NCBI GenBank assembly: GCA_963693365.1 | Contig: CAVNZM010000001.1 | Coordinates: forward strand, 6,882,001-6,946,000 | Source: Amoebidium appalachense | Lineage: Eukaryota; Ichthyosporea | Direction: 5' to 3' | Length of the DNA stretch: 64,000 bases | Shown here: positions 1 through 49,960 of the stretch, one piece after another | Layout of the letters: each line of letters starts with the position of its first letter | Position numbering within the stretch: the first letter of the stretch is position 1 | Made by a program: the position numbers and the translations under genes | Notes under the pieces: generated by a model | What the model was told of the DNA's origin: nothing | Database searches by the model: none | The model's input: the letters and a program-made list of their open reading frames with translations, nothing else

Positions 1-986
1 ACAAACCTGTGAATTCAGCACTGTGGCTACTACAGTCGCACACACGGCTCTGGAGCATTCATCTACACCGTTGTGATACAGTCACTTTCAAACACGCAGG
101 CATAGTATGCATGCATACATCCACACATACCTCACACTTGCATACCATTGTCACACCAACCGCGTGGGGCAAAATGTATAATGACCACATACAGGGACAC
201 ATGTGCATGCACACTACACACACGCACACGCTAACACCGTGTACACACACACACACACAGACACACAAACCCACACACACATGCACGGTTGAGAAGTCAC
301 TGTGGGACGGCAGCCATTCAAAACACGTGGGATGTTGGATTAGTACAGAAGGGTGGGTCGGGTTGTTGCATGTTTTGTTTGTGGTGCCACCAACAGCTGT
401 TGGGCTACATGTGAGCGGATGCTGGCCGTGTGCCAAAACCTTCCCTCGGATCGGCAAGCAAGTTGGCTCTTCCCCCCCTCCCCTACCCTCCCCCAGGCAC
501 CCATGCCTACCTCTCTGTCCGGGCCCTCCATCAATTCCACCAGTACACTCCTCAGCCCCTCACGAGAATCTTCATCTTGCAGAGTTACATGGGTGCTTCC
601 CCTTCCCCCCTGTTTCTCCCCCCCCCCCCCCCCCCCCCCCCTCCTCCTCCTCCCCTCCCCTAGGCCTCCCCCCTTCCCAGACAACCCCTTCCTCCCCATA
701 AATACACAACCACACAGCGTCACATGCTTATGCTCAGAAGCACTTATATCCACGTGTAGTCCCCCCACCCCCCGCCCCTCCCTTCCGCTCCTACCCCTGC
801 CCTCCAGGTGGCACCCCTACTCACCCAACTCCAACCCCATCCCCACCTTCCCCCTCATCACGCGCCCCACTCACCACCACACGGCACCACCCAGCCTGTA
901 CATGTTTGAAGGTGCCTGCTCGGGAGTCTTGTGCTTACTCTGTGTAAGTTGTGCAACGTTTGGCAAGTGCACAGGAGGAAGCGCCC

Positions 987-1020
<34 letters not shown>

Positions 1021-1298
1021 AGCAAGTCGTAAAGCGCGCACGAAAGAGATCTAGAAAGAGAGAGAAGGGGAGGGGGGGAGGGGAGGAAGGGAGAGAGAAG
1101 AAAGATAGAGAGAGATAGGTGGTAAGGGGGGGGGGAGGGGCAGGTGCCTGAGAGAAAAGGGAGGGGGGGGGGGGGGGGAGGGGGTTGTTGTATAAGCACC
1201 AAGGGTCCTGTATGTTGAGTCCACACCTTCTGTCCTTCAACTTTAAGTTTCCTGGCCAAAATCTTCGTCAGTCAATCTTTTCAAACAACCCCCCCCCC

Positions 1299-1336
<38 letters not shown>

Positions 1337-1849
1337 TTCCCCCCCCCTCCCCTCCCCCCCCCTCCCTCCTCCTCTCTCCCTACTCGTCATTCTGCCCGAA
1401 CTCGTATATGCTGAACCTTACGCTATACATTTGGAGGCTGCAGAGGCCCCTCCCCCAAGATAGAAAAGTTATCTGCTTTCACCTGATTAAAATTAGTATT
1501 ACTTGCACGGATTCTCAATTCACCTTCCCAACTATGTGATATCATAGGCTATTGTATAAAACCCTCTGACACATGTACAGATACGGTGTCAGCTCTATGA
1601 TACTCATCAAATAAAAAATCCCTCAGACACACACAGCTATATGTGATATGATATCAGTATATAGAATAAAATCTCCCAGTTATAACGCACAGCTATCATG
1701 ATGTGATGTGCATATTATAATCCCTCACTATCACTACTATAAAGTAACTTACGTGGCATGCGTGCGTACGTGTGCGTGGCGCACGTGTGCGCACGCGTGC
1801 GGGTGTTTCAGTGTTACATGTGTTTGTGGTTGTGTGCCCCCAGGCGGGC

Positions 1850-1887
<38 letters not shown>

Positions 1888-2433
1888 GGGGGGGCGCGAA
1901 GCCTTCATGTCGCGTGTGGATCCTATCCCCCCCCCCTCCCCCCGCTCCCTCCCCGGCCACACACACGCACACACAACACCAGTACACACATACGTACACC
2001 TGGCCCCTCATCCGTTAGAGTACCTAAACTTCCACCACTACCTGTCCACTGCACCACCACCAATAATTCACCACAACCACCACTACCACTGGGATACACA
2101 CATGCCATGGTCGGGCACGTTGCCGTGCACCGCACACACGGCAAATTTCACACACTCGCCTCAGAGCTCGCGAGAATTCAGTCGATACCAGCACAGCATA
2201 ATTGGTCACTTCGATGTGGCCCCTATTGCTTGTCCTGCCCCGATCGGGCCCCCTCTGTTTGCCACTTTCTATTCCGGCTGGCGCGCGCCTCGTCCACTTG
2301 ACTTGCAGCTAACTGGTTGAACAAAAGGTGTGTGTGTGTGTGTGTGTGTGTGCATAGCCATGTGTGTGCGAGCGCGCGTGTGTGTGTGTAACAGTTGAGG
2401 GTGGGCGGGGTGCGGGGGGGGAGGGGGGGGGGT

Positions 2434-2470
<37 letters not shown>

Positions 2471-3334
2471 GCTAGAAGGGGCCCTTAGTATGCCAAATGA
2501 TGCCTTGCGAAGTACAGTGCGACAGCATATAATGTTAAATCTTAGAATAACAGTACACAATCGATATGCTTACATGGGAACACAGACATGCAAATATCGG
2601 CGTACAGTGATTGGGTGGAGGCCCACTTGCTTCATAGATGGGCATATGCATACTGAGTAAGTATGCATATTTGATACACATGCATCTGATCATTTGTCGC
2701 TTCCACAACATCGAGATCCATGTGCATCAAATGTTTATTCCGTCCACATCCAAGTGGGTTCCTCTGTCGTCCTCCATACATGTACACGTCCTGTTGCTCA
2801 CCCCCGTACCTATGTATCTTCATCATCAAAAAACACCCAATAGGGCCACAGCAACAGCATCAATGTCCCGCTGGCACACGTAATACTATGTACACGTTCA
2901 GAAAAGGCTTAAAACAAAGCCTACCCCTAGACGAACAAGTTGAGCACAAACACAGGCTGAGGGGGATTTTTTTTTATTTTCAATAATGGTTTTTTTTTGA
3001 TCGGGGCATCAGAAAAATGAGGGGGTACATACACCAGAATGACCAGCGCTTCAAAAAGGGCAAAGGGGAGCCGAAGGGGCCTAAACCGACTGCAATACTA
3101 AATTTCATATGCTACAAAATCTGTCCAATCGCGTCCTTCCAACACCATGATATCTGGCCAATCAACATGCATGCAATCAAGCAGGCACCCGTCCCGAATC
3201 TACATGTGTATATACATAATACATAGTGTCAATCCCGTCTCAATGTACACTTTGTACAACCCACACGGCCACCAAAAAACCCGAGGCAAACCTAACTGTC
3301 CATACTTACCCTGAGTGTATCTTAACAAGAAAAT

Positions 3335-3365
<31 letters not shown>

Positions 3366-3775
3366 CAAACAAACAAACAAAAAAAAAAACACTAAAATCA
3401 CCCTCACCACCACCAGAATAAAAACAAGGGGGGCAGGAGGAGGAGGAGGAGGAAGAGAGGGGGGGGGGGGGGGGGGGGGGGGGGGATGCAGGCAGGTGGG
3501 TGTTAAACCGATCCCCCTGCATACCGTCCACACGATTGGATCAATGTGACGTCATCTCAAGCAATGCTAGTCCATTGGGTTCTCCCCCAATGCACTCGTT
3601 TGCAGTGCATTACCGTGTAAACAAAAATTCCAAGAAAAAAGACTTATTAATTTCGTGTGGTGATTGGTTCGTTGGGTAAGGGGAGGTGGCGGAGGGAAAG
3701 AATAAGTCGGTGGGTTTTACGATACTGCCCCAGGAATCCCTTGCTCTCCCCCTTGCGCTCTGTGTGTTTTGCGTG

Positions 3776-3861
<86 letters not shown>

Positions 3862-4160
3862 ATGTGTGTGTGTGTGGGCAAGAGCATGGGTGCACATTTG
3901 TATATATTTGTGCGAGTATGTCTGTAAATGTGTTAGCGTGTGTAGGAGAATGTGTGTGCATGTGACATGTGTTGGTCGTCTCTCTGTGTGCGCATGGGTG
4001 AACACTATGTGAGGGAGCAATTGTGTGAGTGCCCACTAAGTAGGTGGGTGAGTGGTTTATTGAGTGAGCAAAAGTCATCGGTTGGTAGATGAAGATGGCT
4101 CCGTAACTTTCAGACTTTGAAAAGGGGGGTGAAAGAAAGGGTTGAAGGGCAAACACGCGA

Positions 4161-4223
<63 letters not shown>

Positions 4224-4250
4224 GGGGGGAAAGTGGGGTGGGGTGGGGGT

Positions 4251-4287
<37 letters not shown>

Positions 4288-4309
4288 AACACTCGCACCT
4301 ACACCCCTC
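1..4309. other. No confident gene; repeats downstream of the SNF2 gene
   Basis: Holds poly-C/poly-G tracts (615-650, 990-1018, 1292-1336, 1852-1886, 2440-2469, 3460-3484), a large GT tract at 3777-3858 and another at 4164-4220. Remaining SNF2 exons or its 3' end may lie here. The frame at 2080-2320 on the plus strand (GHFDVAPIACPAP, FYSGWRAPRPL) is open but unassigned. Confidence 0.4.
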
Positions 4310-4361
4310 CCTCCACCTTCCTTCTCTTGCCTGTCATCAAATTTTCCCAATGTTTGCTTCT
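4310..4361 (-). CDS. Possible next SNF2 exon
   Basis: After a GGCAG acceptor, the required phase (two leading bases) gives the polar sequence KQTLGKFDDRQEKE, then Gly-rich residues and a GT beside poly-C. Phase and composition fit a C-terminal continuation, but there is no homology to lean on and the end is ambiguous. Confidence 0.3.
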
Positions 4362-4574
4362 CTGCCTACCGACGTCAAAAGCACTACCTAAAGTTTTCCA
4401 TGCACAAATCTTACCATCTGCTACCACTATTAACAAAACATTTCGAAACTTAAATCATTTGCGATTCAGTAGCACCATCACAACGTTAACTTAACTATAT
4501 TTTATTTATTTATATATTTATTTTTCTTTCTTTCTCTCTTTCTTTTCTTTTTCATTTTGGTGGGGGTGGGGGGT

Positions 4575-4620
<46 letters not shown>

Positions 4621-4626
4621 CTTTAC

Positions 4627-27071
<22,445 letters not shown>

Positions 27072-27205
27072 GGCTGAAAGGAAACATGAATAATGAATGA
27101 TGGAGTTGGAAACAAGAGGTGGGAAGAGTGTGCAATAACAGACCCTTATGGCTCATAGATTACAAATGAAAGTGAAAGCCATTGTGATGTTGTAAGAGGA
27201 CTGAC

Positions 27206-27392
27206 CAGAAACAACTTGCTGGCCAGCGTGTGGCAGATGCATGCTTGCAAGGTTCCACTGACTGTTGATGGAGTTGCGCCACCGCCGCCTGATCAGCCTG
27301 CGACTGTTTGTCTTTGCATAAATCTTGCGCAACTCAGCGTGCCACTGGCAAGCCACTGGCCGCCGCCTGCAGAAGGAGGCTAGGGTATCTCT
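27206..27392 (-). CDS. Possible upstream exon of the SNF2 gene
   Basis: An open frame with many Arg/Lys (RRRWRNS, KTNSRRL) ends at CTG followed by GTCAGT. Spliced to CC-ATG at 27073 it stays in frame with the start Met. No in-frame ATG was found, so it may be part of a longer 5' coding region or simply 5' leader. Confidence 0.25.
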
Positions 27393-29070
27393 AGATGGCC
27401 GTGCGCAGGCTCTACCGTACAGGCTGTTATGATGTGATTACATGTCGCACCAGACCAAAGGTGTTTCAAAATAGATAACGAGACCATAACGAGACTTTTT
27501 ATTTCCCCACGCTCCTTTTTTTTTGTTTATTTATTGACAAATGTATGTCACGGCACAGGTATGTACACGGGATTACGCAGCGGCGATGTGATCACAGGCC
27601 CGGCCCCAACGGTGACATCAGCATGATGCTAACCTTTGTGGAATGTGCCGAGTAACATGGGGAATGTATTGATTGGCTAATTCAGGCTTTTGGCCGGGCT
27701 TGTGAGCACATACCGAAATCAACACCATGCACGCATCCATGGCATCATGATGAAGCACAATTGTATATCGGTATACTTGCAATCACACGATTTATCACTA
27801 AAACTCGTTGAGTTTTCTGAACCTGGACATGCACAGTACGTAGGCCCGGGTAAGACTCGAGTGGTGGCCCGCTGGTGGGAGGCACCGTCTGATAGTCACG
27901 TGACAGATTTGATTCTCGGACATTCCATTGTTAATTTAAGCCAATGGTAAATAAGTTTTGTTTGGGAGGAATTTCGTTCCGGGTCCAGTATTGTAATTGT
28001 GATCATCAGTATCGCGATCATGCGAGTGTTTCGTCCCGGCGCTTCCTTTAGCTTCCACAAAATGTAGAGCAAGTAATATTATGAATTTTAGTAAAAAATA
28101 TAATTAGAAACCTTTTGATTCTGTGTATGTGATGGTTTATTGGCAACTAAATGTGACTGGCCGGCACGCCGCACCATACTACAGTCGTTGCTACATTAAC
28201 GTTTGCATTCCTCTAGGCTAAGCCGCAATAAGAAGGACCAATCACAGGCATCCCGGCGGATAAAAAATCTTGCTGGTATATCATGGTAAATTTGCATTTG
28301 CATGGATATCCTGCATTTGACATTATGTCTCATACACAGGGGGGAAAGGGAGTAAAAAAAAATAACCCACGAAAAAAAAAAAATCAAATTTAATATGATG
28401 AGCACATAAGCGCAGAGCTGTTGTATTCTGCAACCCTTCCTTTATGCTTCCACTCTCTCATCCTACTGGATATATTTGGAATATCTGGGCATGTGGCGGA
28501 TGAAAATCTTGTCCGATATTCGTACCGACTCATGCGAGCTACTCATGCGCACGCCTACCGTGTGACACGCAGCACGGGACCCCTCAGTCGGCCGTCCTCA
28601 CCCCAGGCCGTGTATGCTTGACTACTGAACTAAGCCTAGCTTTGAGCGTGCTTTGCTGCATTCATACCAAAACAACTTCGGACACACACACTTCTCCTTA
28701 TAGCACACACATCTTTCAGCCTACTACGGTGGGCTGCGGCACCAGGCTCATACTGGCACTTCCCCAGAACAAACATGCACCAAAACTCACCTCATGGTCA
28801 ATGATACGATCGTTTCCTTTCTACCCTTGCTAGCGAGGCATGTATATACACCCTGGAAGAGGTTGCGTGTCAAGATTTTAGTTGTGCAGGCTGCTCACGG
28901 CAGGTATACCGATTGTCTAAGTCCTGGTAACCCAAGTTTTTGGGGTTTACACCATCTAAACATCTGAAGTGATGTAGGCTAGCTATGTACAGAATAGGAT
29001 ACCAAAGGAAGAAAAGCAACAACCACTCGGAATTATCAGTGCCCCGGCATACCTCTGAACTTGTATTTCT
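27393..29070. other. Divergent intergenic region, repeat-free
   Basis: Between the minus-strand SNF2 gene and the plus-strand receptor gene. Ordinary base composition with almost no homopolymers or dinucleotide tracts, in contrast to both genes. I see no gene. It should hold both promoters. Confidence 0.5.
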
Positions 29071-29078
29071 TTTTATAA
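29071..29078 (+). promoter_or_regulatory. Possible TATA-like element of the receptor gene
   Basis: TTTTATAA lies about 95 bp before the receptor start codon in a repeat-free region. Spacing is plausible, but the match is weak and alone proves nothing. Confidence 0.2.
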
Positions 29079-29171
29079 CTCTCCCATCACCTTGGCTGCA
29101 CCAAACCAAATAGGGCTTCAACCTCCAATCCTCTCTCGGGGCAATCTGCCCTTTACCGGCATGCCTGTGAA

Positions 29172-40189
<11,018 letters not shown>

Positions 40190-40408
40190 AATGGTGTATA
40201 CTATAGGCAGTTCTCTATAACCACGGGCCACATTTTGTTTACTCGCTTGTGTTGTTGTTCAGTCTTGGCTGTTTTTTATTTTTTAAGCCACCAACGGCTG
40301 CTAATAGTTTCAATGTAACTCGGAACGGGCTAAGAGATGGTTTTGCGGTTTTTTTTTTTCCTGTGTGTAGGTGTGGGTGTGTGGGTGTGTGGGGGTGTGT
40401 GTGTGTGT

Positions 40409-40480
<72 letters not shown>

Positions 40481-40977
40481 TATGTATATGAAACCGTAAT
40501 TATTAGCCTAGATATCGGATAATAACGACATTGTTGTATCGTCGTTGATAGAGATGTCGCATCAACGGCCACCCCAAGCAGTAGATAATCGGAATATATC
40601 TTGCTAATATATCTCGTACATGAAAATTACGTATACCATGTAGGCATCGTCGTACATACTCATGAATTAATCGTTGAATGGATATACTGCAACCCCGTTC
40701 AACTTTAAATTATGCCAATCCCTCCCCACCGAATTGATACAGGAATGGATACATTTGCACCCCCGTTCGAGTTGGTATATGACAGTTTACCCTCCTCCCC
40801 CCCCCCCCCCCCAAAAAAAAAAAAAAAAAAAAAAGGATTTCACGATCTTTTTTTTTTTTTTTTTTTTTTGTCTTTGGTATCATGGCATCGGACCCTGCCA
40901 CGAATTCACGATACTTTCGGTAAACCGTTTTTCAAATCCAGTTTTTTCCATTATGCTTTACCCACTAATGTTGTATA

Positions 40978-44539
<3,562 letters not shown>

Positions 44540-45489
44540 CTGTGCGGGACTCCACAGGGGTTGTGGCATTTCGGCACTGCGGCGTGATTGGCAAACAGGC
44601 ATGTACCTGGAAGTGTGCTCTTTTTTCTTTTTTTTTTTTTTTTGGGAAGGGGGGGGGGGGGGAGGGGGGGAGGAATGGGGGGGGAGGGGGGGGGGGGGGG
44701 GGGATGCATGTGTTTGTGTTTGTTCACCCGCGTGTGTGCCCCTGCGTGCACACACACCACGTGGGAATGATTTGTGAAATGTATCCAGCAACTGTGCGTG
44801 GGTGTCTTTATCGCCTGGGTGTGTGTGTGTGCGTGTGTGCGTGCGTGCGTGTGTGTGTATGTGTGCTGCATGTTCCGTGCATGTGATGTATGTCTGTTGC
44901 AGCGATGTGTAGCTGTGTAATCATGTTTGCTGCGACACCTCCTCTGTCAGCTCCCTCAACTCTCTATCCCCCCCCCCCCCCCTCCCCCCCCCCCCCCCCA
45001 CCACCACCACCACCACCACCACCACCACCACCACCACTATCACCACCACCGCTTACCTACCTCCCCCCTCCACCTCCCCCTCCCCCCCCCCCCCCCCCCC
45101 CCCCACCCCACCCCCCTCCCTCCTTTCCTTAAGGCTTCCCTGACGCCTGCCGCTGCCGCCGGCTCCCTTACACGTGTTTTCGACACACACAAACACATGC
45201 ATTATTGGCAACCACAGTGACTCTCTGCAATGGCCTCTCTGAAGAAAACGGAAGAAGGGGGACCACGGACCTTTTTTGTATTTTTGGTAGTTGTGCTCAG
45301 CACTGCACCATCAATGCTCAAACACCGTTTTTGGTGAAATGTGAAAGGGGGGGAAAGAAAAAAAGGGAGGGAGAGGAAAAAAAGAAAAGAAAAAAAAAAA
45401 CTGTGGTCTGCCACGGTTGTAATTTGCAAATATTTCTAGGCCATGGTTGTATCGCTCAGAAAAAGCTTACCAGAATTAATACAGTTATT

Positions 45490-47064
45490 TCAACTCTTCG
45501 GCTGTTTTTGGTGCTATACGGGCGTTAAAACCCCTCAAGGCGTGCGGGCCGGATGCTCTTCCTCCCGTGCTTTTCAAGGTTCTTTCTCCCGTGCTTCCGC
45601 CCCCTAATCGTGCAGAGTCCCCCCCGCCCCTGCCTTTTGCTGTCCTTCTTAGTGAGTTTTTCTCGGCGTTTTTCGAACTCGGGTTTATTCCAAATTCGTG
45701 GCTTGACACAATCGTTACGCCCGTTCGTAAGAAGGTATCGCAGGGGGTCATTAACGACTTTCGTCCCGTCACACTTACCAACGTTTTTCGTCCGCTCTTC
45801 GAGGGTTGCATGCTTCGCGCATTTAACACCGACGATTCTTTAAACGCCGTGTTCCGTCTTTCTTCCCTTCAAGGGGGCTTTCGTCATGCCTATTCGTGTT
45901 ATACTCACACTCTGTTACTCCATGAATCCATTACTTCTGGCTCTCCACACGTTGTCTTCATCGACCTTAAGAACGCCTACGACACCGTACCCACTGGTTT
46001 GTTATGGCATAAGCTGGCTATGCGGGGCTTACCAGCCCCCTTTGGCCGTCTTCTGCAAGCGTTGTTCGATACCACTCGCGGACGAGCGGCGGTCAATGGA
46101 ACATTAACACCCGGTTTTTCCCGTTCTCGGGGTCTTCTGCAGGGGTCCCTCCTGAGTCCGTTGTTGTTTGACGTTTTCATTGACGATTTAGCCTGCGCCC
46201 TCGAACCCTTTGGCCAACTGCATACCCCGCCGTGTTCCGGGTCTCCTTTTTGCGGACGATATTGTTCTTTGTTCCTTAACCGAAGATGTCATGCACCAAA
46301 TGCTTCGTCAGGTAGATCAATGGTGCACCGAGAATCTCATGACAGTCGGAATTGCAAAGTGTGCTACTTTTTCGAAAAACACTTCATTTCGATTGGCCGG
46401 TCTTCCTATTCCTGTTCAGAGCACCTATGACTATTTGGGTATTCCTTTTACTGCACGGGGTATTGATTTCCGCTACAAAGCTCCTCACGGCACGGATCGC
46501 TCGCGCGAAGGGTCAGCTTCACATCGTGTCAATTATGTTTCAACGGGAGTCTGTGACATGATCCATCCTGCGAACCTTCTTCTCTACTATAAAACTTTTT
46601 TACGGCCGACTTTCAAATATGGACTTCCGCTATTGGCCTGCGCCCCACCTCGCGAGGCGGCCATGGCGCTGAAAGAGTTCTACGATTTTCAGGGTACTGC
46701 GCTGCGCACTTTGTTTCGTACTCGGTTTGTGCCTCCCTTAATCAGTATGTTTGGATTGTCGTCTGCTGTTTGTCCGGTGACTCGTATGGAGGAATTGTCT
46801 CTTCGTTTTTGTTTTCATTTAGTTAGGATACCTGATGGTCACCCTCTTTATGCTTTCTTTCCCCCCCCCTCCATCCATCCCTCTTCCCCCCGATTCACCA
46901 ACGCTACTTCTGAATGTCCTCAGCCTACCCTCTTTCAACCTGATTCTTCCTCTCGCTATCTCACTCCCACTTTCTTTTCTCTTCCTGTTTTTTCTGCCTT
47001 TTCGCGTTATTACCATACGCAGTATAAGTTTCTTTCTCGTTCTGATAGCCTAAATCAAAGGTAA
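45490..47064 (+). mobile_element. Non-LTR retrotransposon reverse transcriptase, frameshifted remnant
   Basis: The first frame (to about 46230) shows LKPLKACGPDALPP, DFRPVTLTNVFRPLFE, FIDLKNAYDTVP and RGLLQGSLLSPLLFDVFIDDL, which are the conserved RT blocks of LINE elements. The catalytic box and onward (LLFADDIVLCSLTED, CTENLMTVGIAKC) are in another frame, so one frameshift near 46225 separates palm blocks. The frame then runs to a stop at 47064. No endonuclease domain was seen upstream. The coding base composition is free of the local G/C tracts, so it is a separate insertion. It is dead as it stands unless the shift is a sequencing error. Confidence 0.85.
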
Positions 47065-47274
47065 AACTCAGTCGGCATGTGTTATGTTCCTTAGGCAACA
47101 CCGTACTGATCATTATCGCTTTTTGGGAGCTTTGGCAGGATACATTTCTCCTGCTGTACGTAGTTAGTATGCACTTGCTACTGGATAAATTGTGAAGCCT
47201 TTTTTTCATATTGCCTCGGAGTCTGCTCTAAGCATGCCTGCACATTTACATCCCCTATCGGTTGGAGAAATCTG

Positions 47275-47278
<4 letters not shown>

Positions 47279-47316
<38 letters not shown>

Positions 47317-47317
47317 A

Positions 47318-47348
<31 letters not shown>

Positions 47349-47364
47349 AAATAAATAAATAAAA
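47279..47364 (+). repeat. Poly-C then A-rich (TAAA)n tract
   Basis: About 28 C, then 11 A and a run of TAAA units follow the reverse transcriptase by about 215 bp. It could be the 3' tail of the retroelement or an independent tract. The poly-C directly 5' of the A run is unusual for a LINE tail. Confidence 0.4.
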
Positions 47365-48208
47365 AGCGGAAACATCCCCTGTAAGTGATTCACAATACCA
47401 CGATATCCAACCCCAGGCTTCACCAGGCATCTCGGCTGGTAACTTGAATTCTTTTGAGATAACCCGTGATGGACAAAAGATTTCATTTTTGACAATCACT
47501 GCATATGGTGTGCATGTGTCGGGGCCTTTAAGTTTCTTGGCCTCCTGTCAACAGTTTCGGCTGGATTACGAACACTAATTTCAGGGACTTATCGGTACAG
47601 TTATTTTTTTGGCCCCATGCATGCATGCACGTGACAAATTAGGAGCCCGGGCTAACTAATGGTAGCACTCTGCACTTACTGTAGCACCATACCATTGTAC
47701 TGCCTGTAGCTCATACGACACACACTTTGAATTCTCTGGGTTTAAAGTGAAAATTGGTAATTCTTTTCTTTTGACTGGATTTATTCGACGGAAAGATATG
47801 CAAGTATGCACGGCATACTGAGAAGACAAGAAAAACTTCACGAGTTATCCAGTAACAAGTGCATACTGAGATACCTGAACACTGTGTGAAAATCATATAA
47901 ATACTCAATGTGACGACCAACAGAATTCAACAAAAAGTCTAAAGTGTTCACATTGCCAGCTAGTGTAGCAGACACCGTAGGGAAAGAGGTAAAACGCGAC
48001 ATAAAAACTCACACCTATCAACATTGCTTGCGATTAAAAAGTTCAGCACAAAAGTGGCACCAGCGGCGATGAAAACAAGAATTACAGCGCCACTGCACAA
48101 CTTCCCAGGCAATATCAACATCAGAGCACCATACAGACTTATCTACTAGGGTGGTATCCATACGTGAACACTGGGTGAAAATCATAGATATATTTAACGT
48201 GACTGCCT
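47365..48208. other. Non-coding stretch with a dispersed direct repeat
   Basis: AT-rich, low in homopolymers. GAACACTGTGTGAAAATCAT (47878-47897) recurs as GAACACTGGGTGAAAATCAT (about 48162-48190), and the similarity extends about 45 bp. I see no coding exon here. Confidence 0.4.
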
Positions 48209-48415
48209 TTAAGCCGGACAAGGAATTTGCAACCCGTCATTGTACGCCAGGCTGATAACGACCTCGTTTTCACTTCGCCGTGGCCAAGCACACGCTGTGC
48301 CCTCTTTGGTGTACAAAAACACTATTGACGTGTGCGTGGGGGTGTCAAAGCGCCCAACCTGCCAGAGAGACATGAGCGCGCGCTGGCAGGTCACGTGGGC
48401 GTCACGTGCACCCAT
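48209..48415 (-). CDS. Orphan exon candidate, possibly sensory-domain-like
   Basis: After an AATGTTTGCAG acceptor, an open frame of 68 codons ends in TAA: MGARDAHVTCQRALM, VGRFDTPTHTS, IVFLYTKEGTACAWP, ENEVVISLAYNDG. Composition is protein-like and unlike the repeats around it. The pattern 'VFLYT-x-G-x-W/YP' recalls Cache-type sensor domains, but this is weak. It lies upstream of the 7TM remnant on the same strand, with the reverse transcriptase between. Confidence 0.4.
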   Translation of the reverse strand: MGARDAHVTCQRALMSLWQVGRFDTPTHTSIVFLYTKEGTACAWPRRSENEVVISLAYNDGLQIPCPA

Positions 48416-48508
48416 CTGCAAACATTATATGAGGTTAAATTCCACTTAGCCTCTCACTATTCCCCCCCCCCCCCCCCCCCCCCCGCCCTCGCCCAACCCA
48501 TATACCCA

Positions 48509-48585
<77 letters not shown>

Positions 48586-49029
48586 AAAAAAAGCTTGAAC
48601 GAATGAGCGGGTAAAATTGAATGAAAAGAAGGTAAATTGGTCACAATGGGAATGAAACAAGGGGCCTTTCCAAAACCGATTGCAAGACAAAGGAAAAGAA
48701 CCCCGGGGGCCCGGCCCTAGCTGCGCTCTCTCGCGATCGTGCCGTATCATGGTCCCCCCGCGCCCCCCCCCCCTGCATCTCCCTGTGCCCCCGGCCCCCT
48801 TTCTCGCAGCATCTGGTCAATTGTTTGACGGCTTGCCTGGGGAAGCAGGCAGTGCGTGGGTGTACCAAAATCATACAGGGCCAGCACCATACACATGGTT
48901 CAGTGGTGATCATGAGCTCCGGCGGAGATGGCCAAGATCATGATCATCGAGATGCCCAAACTGTTCGTTCGCATTTGATTGGGTTTGGTTTCGCGCTTAC
49001 TCAAATATAGTATAAAGAAGGCTCATTTG

Positions 49030-49200
49030 ATTGGCTCAAATAAAGTAGCCCGGGAGCAGCTACGTAACACTGGCACACTGTCGTGCGTGTTCAGAGGGCC
49101 GTGGTCTGGCAGACGGACCCAGTGCGTCGGTAACTTGGCAGACAGGGCAGACACAGCCGGCGGTACGTCGGACAGCGCTGCAAAAGTGGCTGTCTAATTG
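49030..49200 (-). CDS. Orphan open segment, function unknown
   Basis: Minus-strand frame without repeats (ALSDVPPAVSALSAK, LPTHWVRLPDHGPL, HDSVPVLRSC) from a TTTTGCAG acceptor candidate to a TGA. No family is recognised. It could be one exon of the same gene as 48209-48415. No splice partner is proven. Confidence 0.25.
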
Positions 49201-49290
49201 GACACAGCAGACACTCCTTATGGTACGCATCGGTAGCCCGGCGAATGTTTTTATCCCGCGTCAACACAAACGAATGAAAATAACAACAGC

Positions 49291-49407
49291 GATCAGTTTC
49301 GTCTCGTCAAGAGGGGCATACAAGACAAGCCTGGCTTTCTCCTTCCGCCTCCACTTGGACCCTACTGGCACGCGTTTCTCACTTTCCCCTTGCCGCTCCT
49401 TGAAGGT
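49291..49407 (+). CDS. Orphan plus-strand exon candidate
   Basis: Between AACAACAG and CTTGAAG/GTTCCCCCC, a frame reads DQFRLVKRGIQDK, GFLLPPPLGPYWHAF. The donor immediately followed by poly-C is the pattern seen at proven donors in this window. The other frame is also open, so the reading is uncertain. Confidence 0.25.
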
Positions 49408-49748
49408 TCCCCCCCACCCCCCTCCTCTCTCCCTTGCCTCTCCTACTCTCCCTCTCCCTCCTTATTATATCTCTCTTACTCTCTGCATCCTCCCCCCCCC
49501 CCCCCCCCCCCCCCGTCCCCACACACACACATACACACGCATACACACTCACACACACACCCACACACCACCAACCCGCGCATCTCTTTTCTCAAGTGTG
49601 ATCTCTTGTTCCCTCTCTCCCTCCTTCTCTCTCACAAACACTTTCTCCTTTTCCCTGCTTCTTCTACCTCTCTCTCTGCATCACACGTTCTCTCTCAGTC
49701 TCTTTCTCTCTTCTCCCCCTCTTCACGTCCCCCCCCCCCCCCCCTCCC

Positions 49749-49960
49749 CCTTCTCTCTCCCTGTGTGTTTCTCTCGCCAGCGCTCACCCCTATCCCCCAT
49801 CAGCTCCCCTTTCTCCCCTCCTTTCCCTCCCTCCCTCCCCCCCACCCCCCCCCCCCTTTCTCTCTCCCTGTGTGTTTCTCCCGCCAGCGCTCACCCCTAT
49901 CCCCCATCCACTCCCCTTTCTCCCCTCCTTTCCCTCCCCCCCCCCCCCCCCCCCCCCCTC
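49749..49960. repeat. Tandem duplication of ~108-bp C/T-rich block
   Basis: CGCCAGCGCTCACCCCTATC with its C/T-rich flanks occurs twice, about 108 bp apart, with few differences. Confidence 0.8.

Noticed and set aside
1708-2320. 197-codon plus-strand frame
   Set aside because: Half is microsatellite. The unique half (2080-2320) has no family match and no clear splice signals, so it was left as unassigned.
3647-4156. Long frames of His-Thr or Cys-Val repeats here and at about fifty other places
   Set aside because: They are translations of AC/GT microsatellites, open in several frames and on both strands, with no start context or homology.
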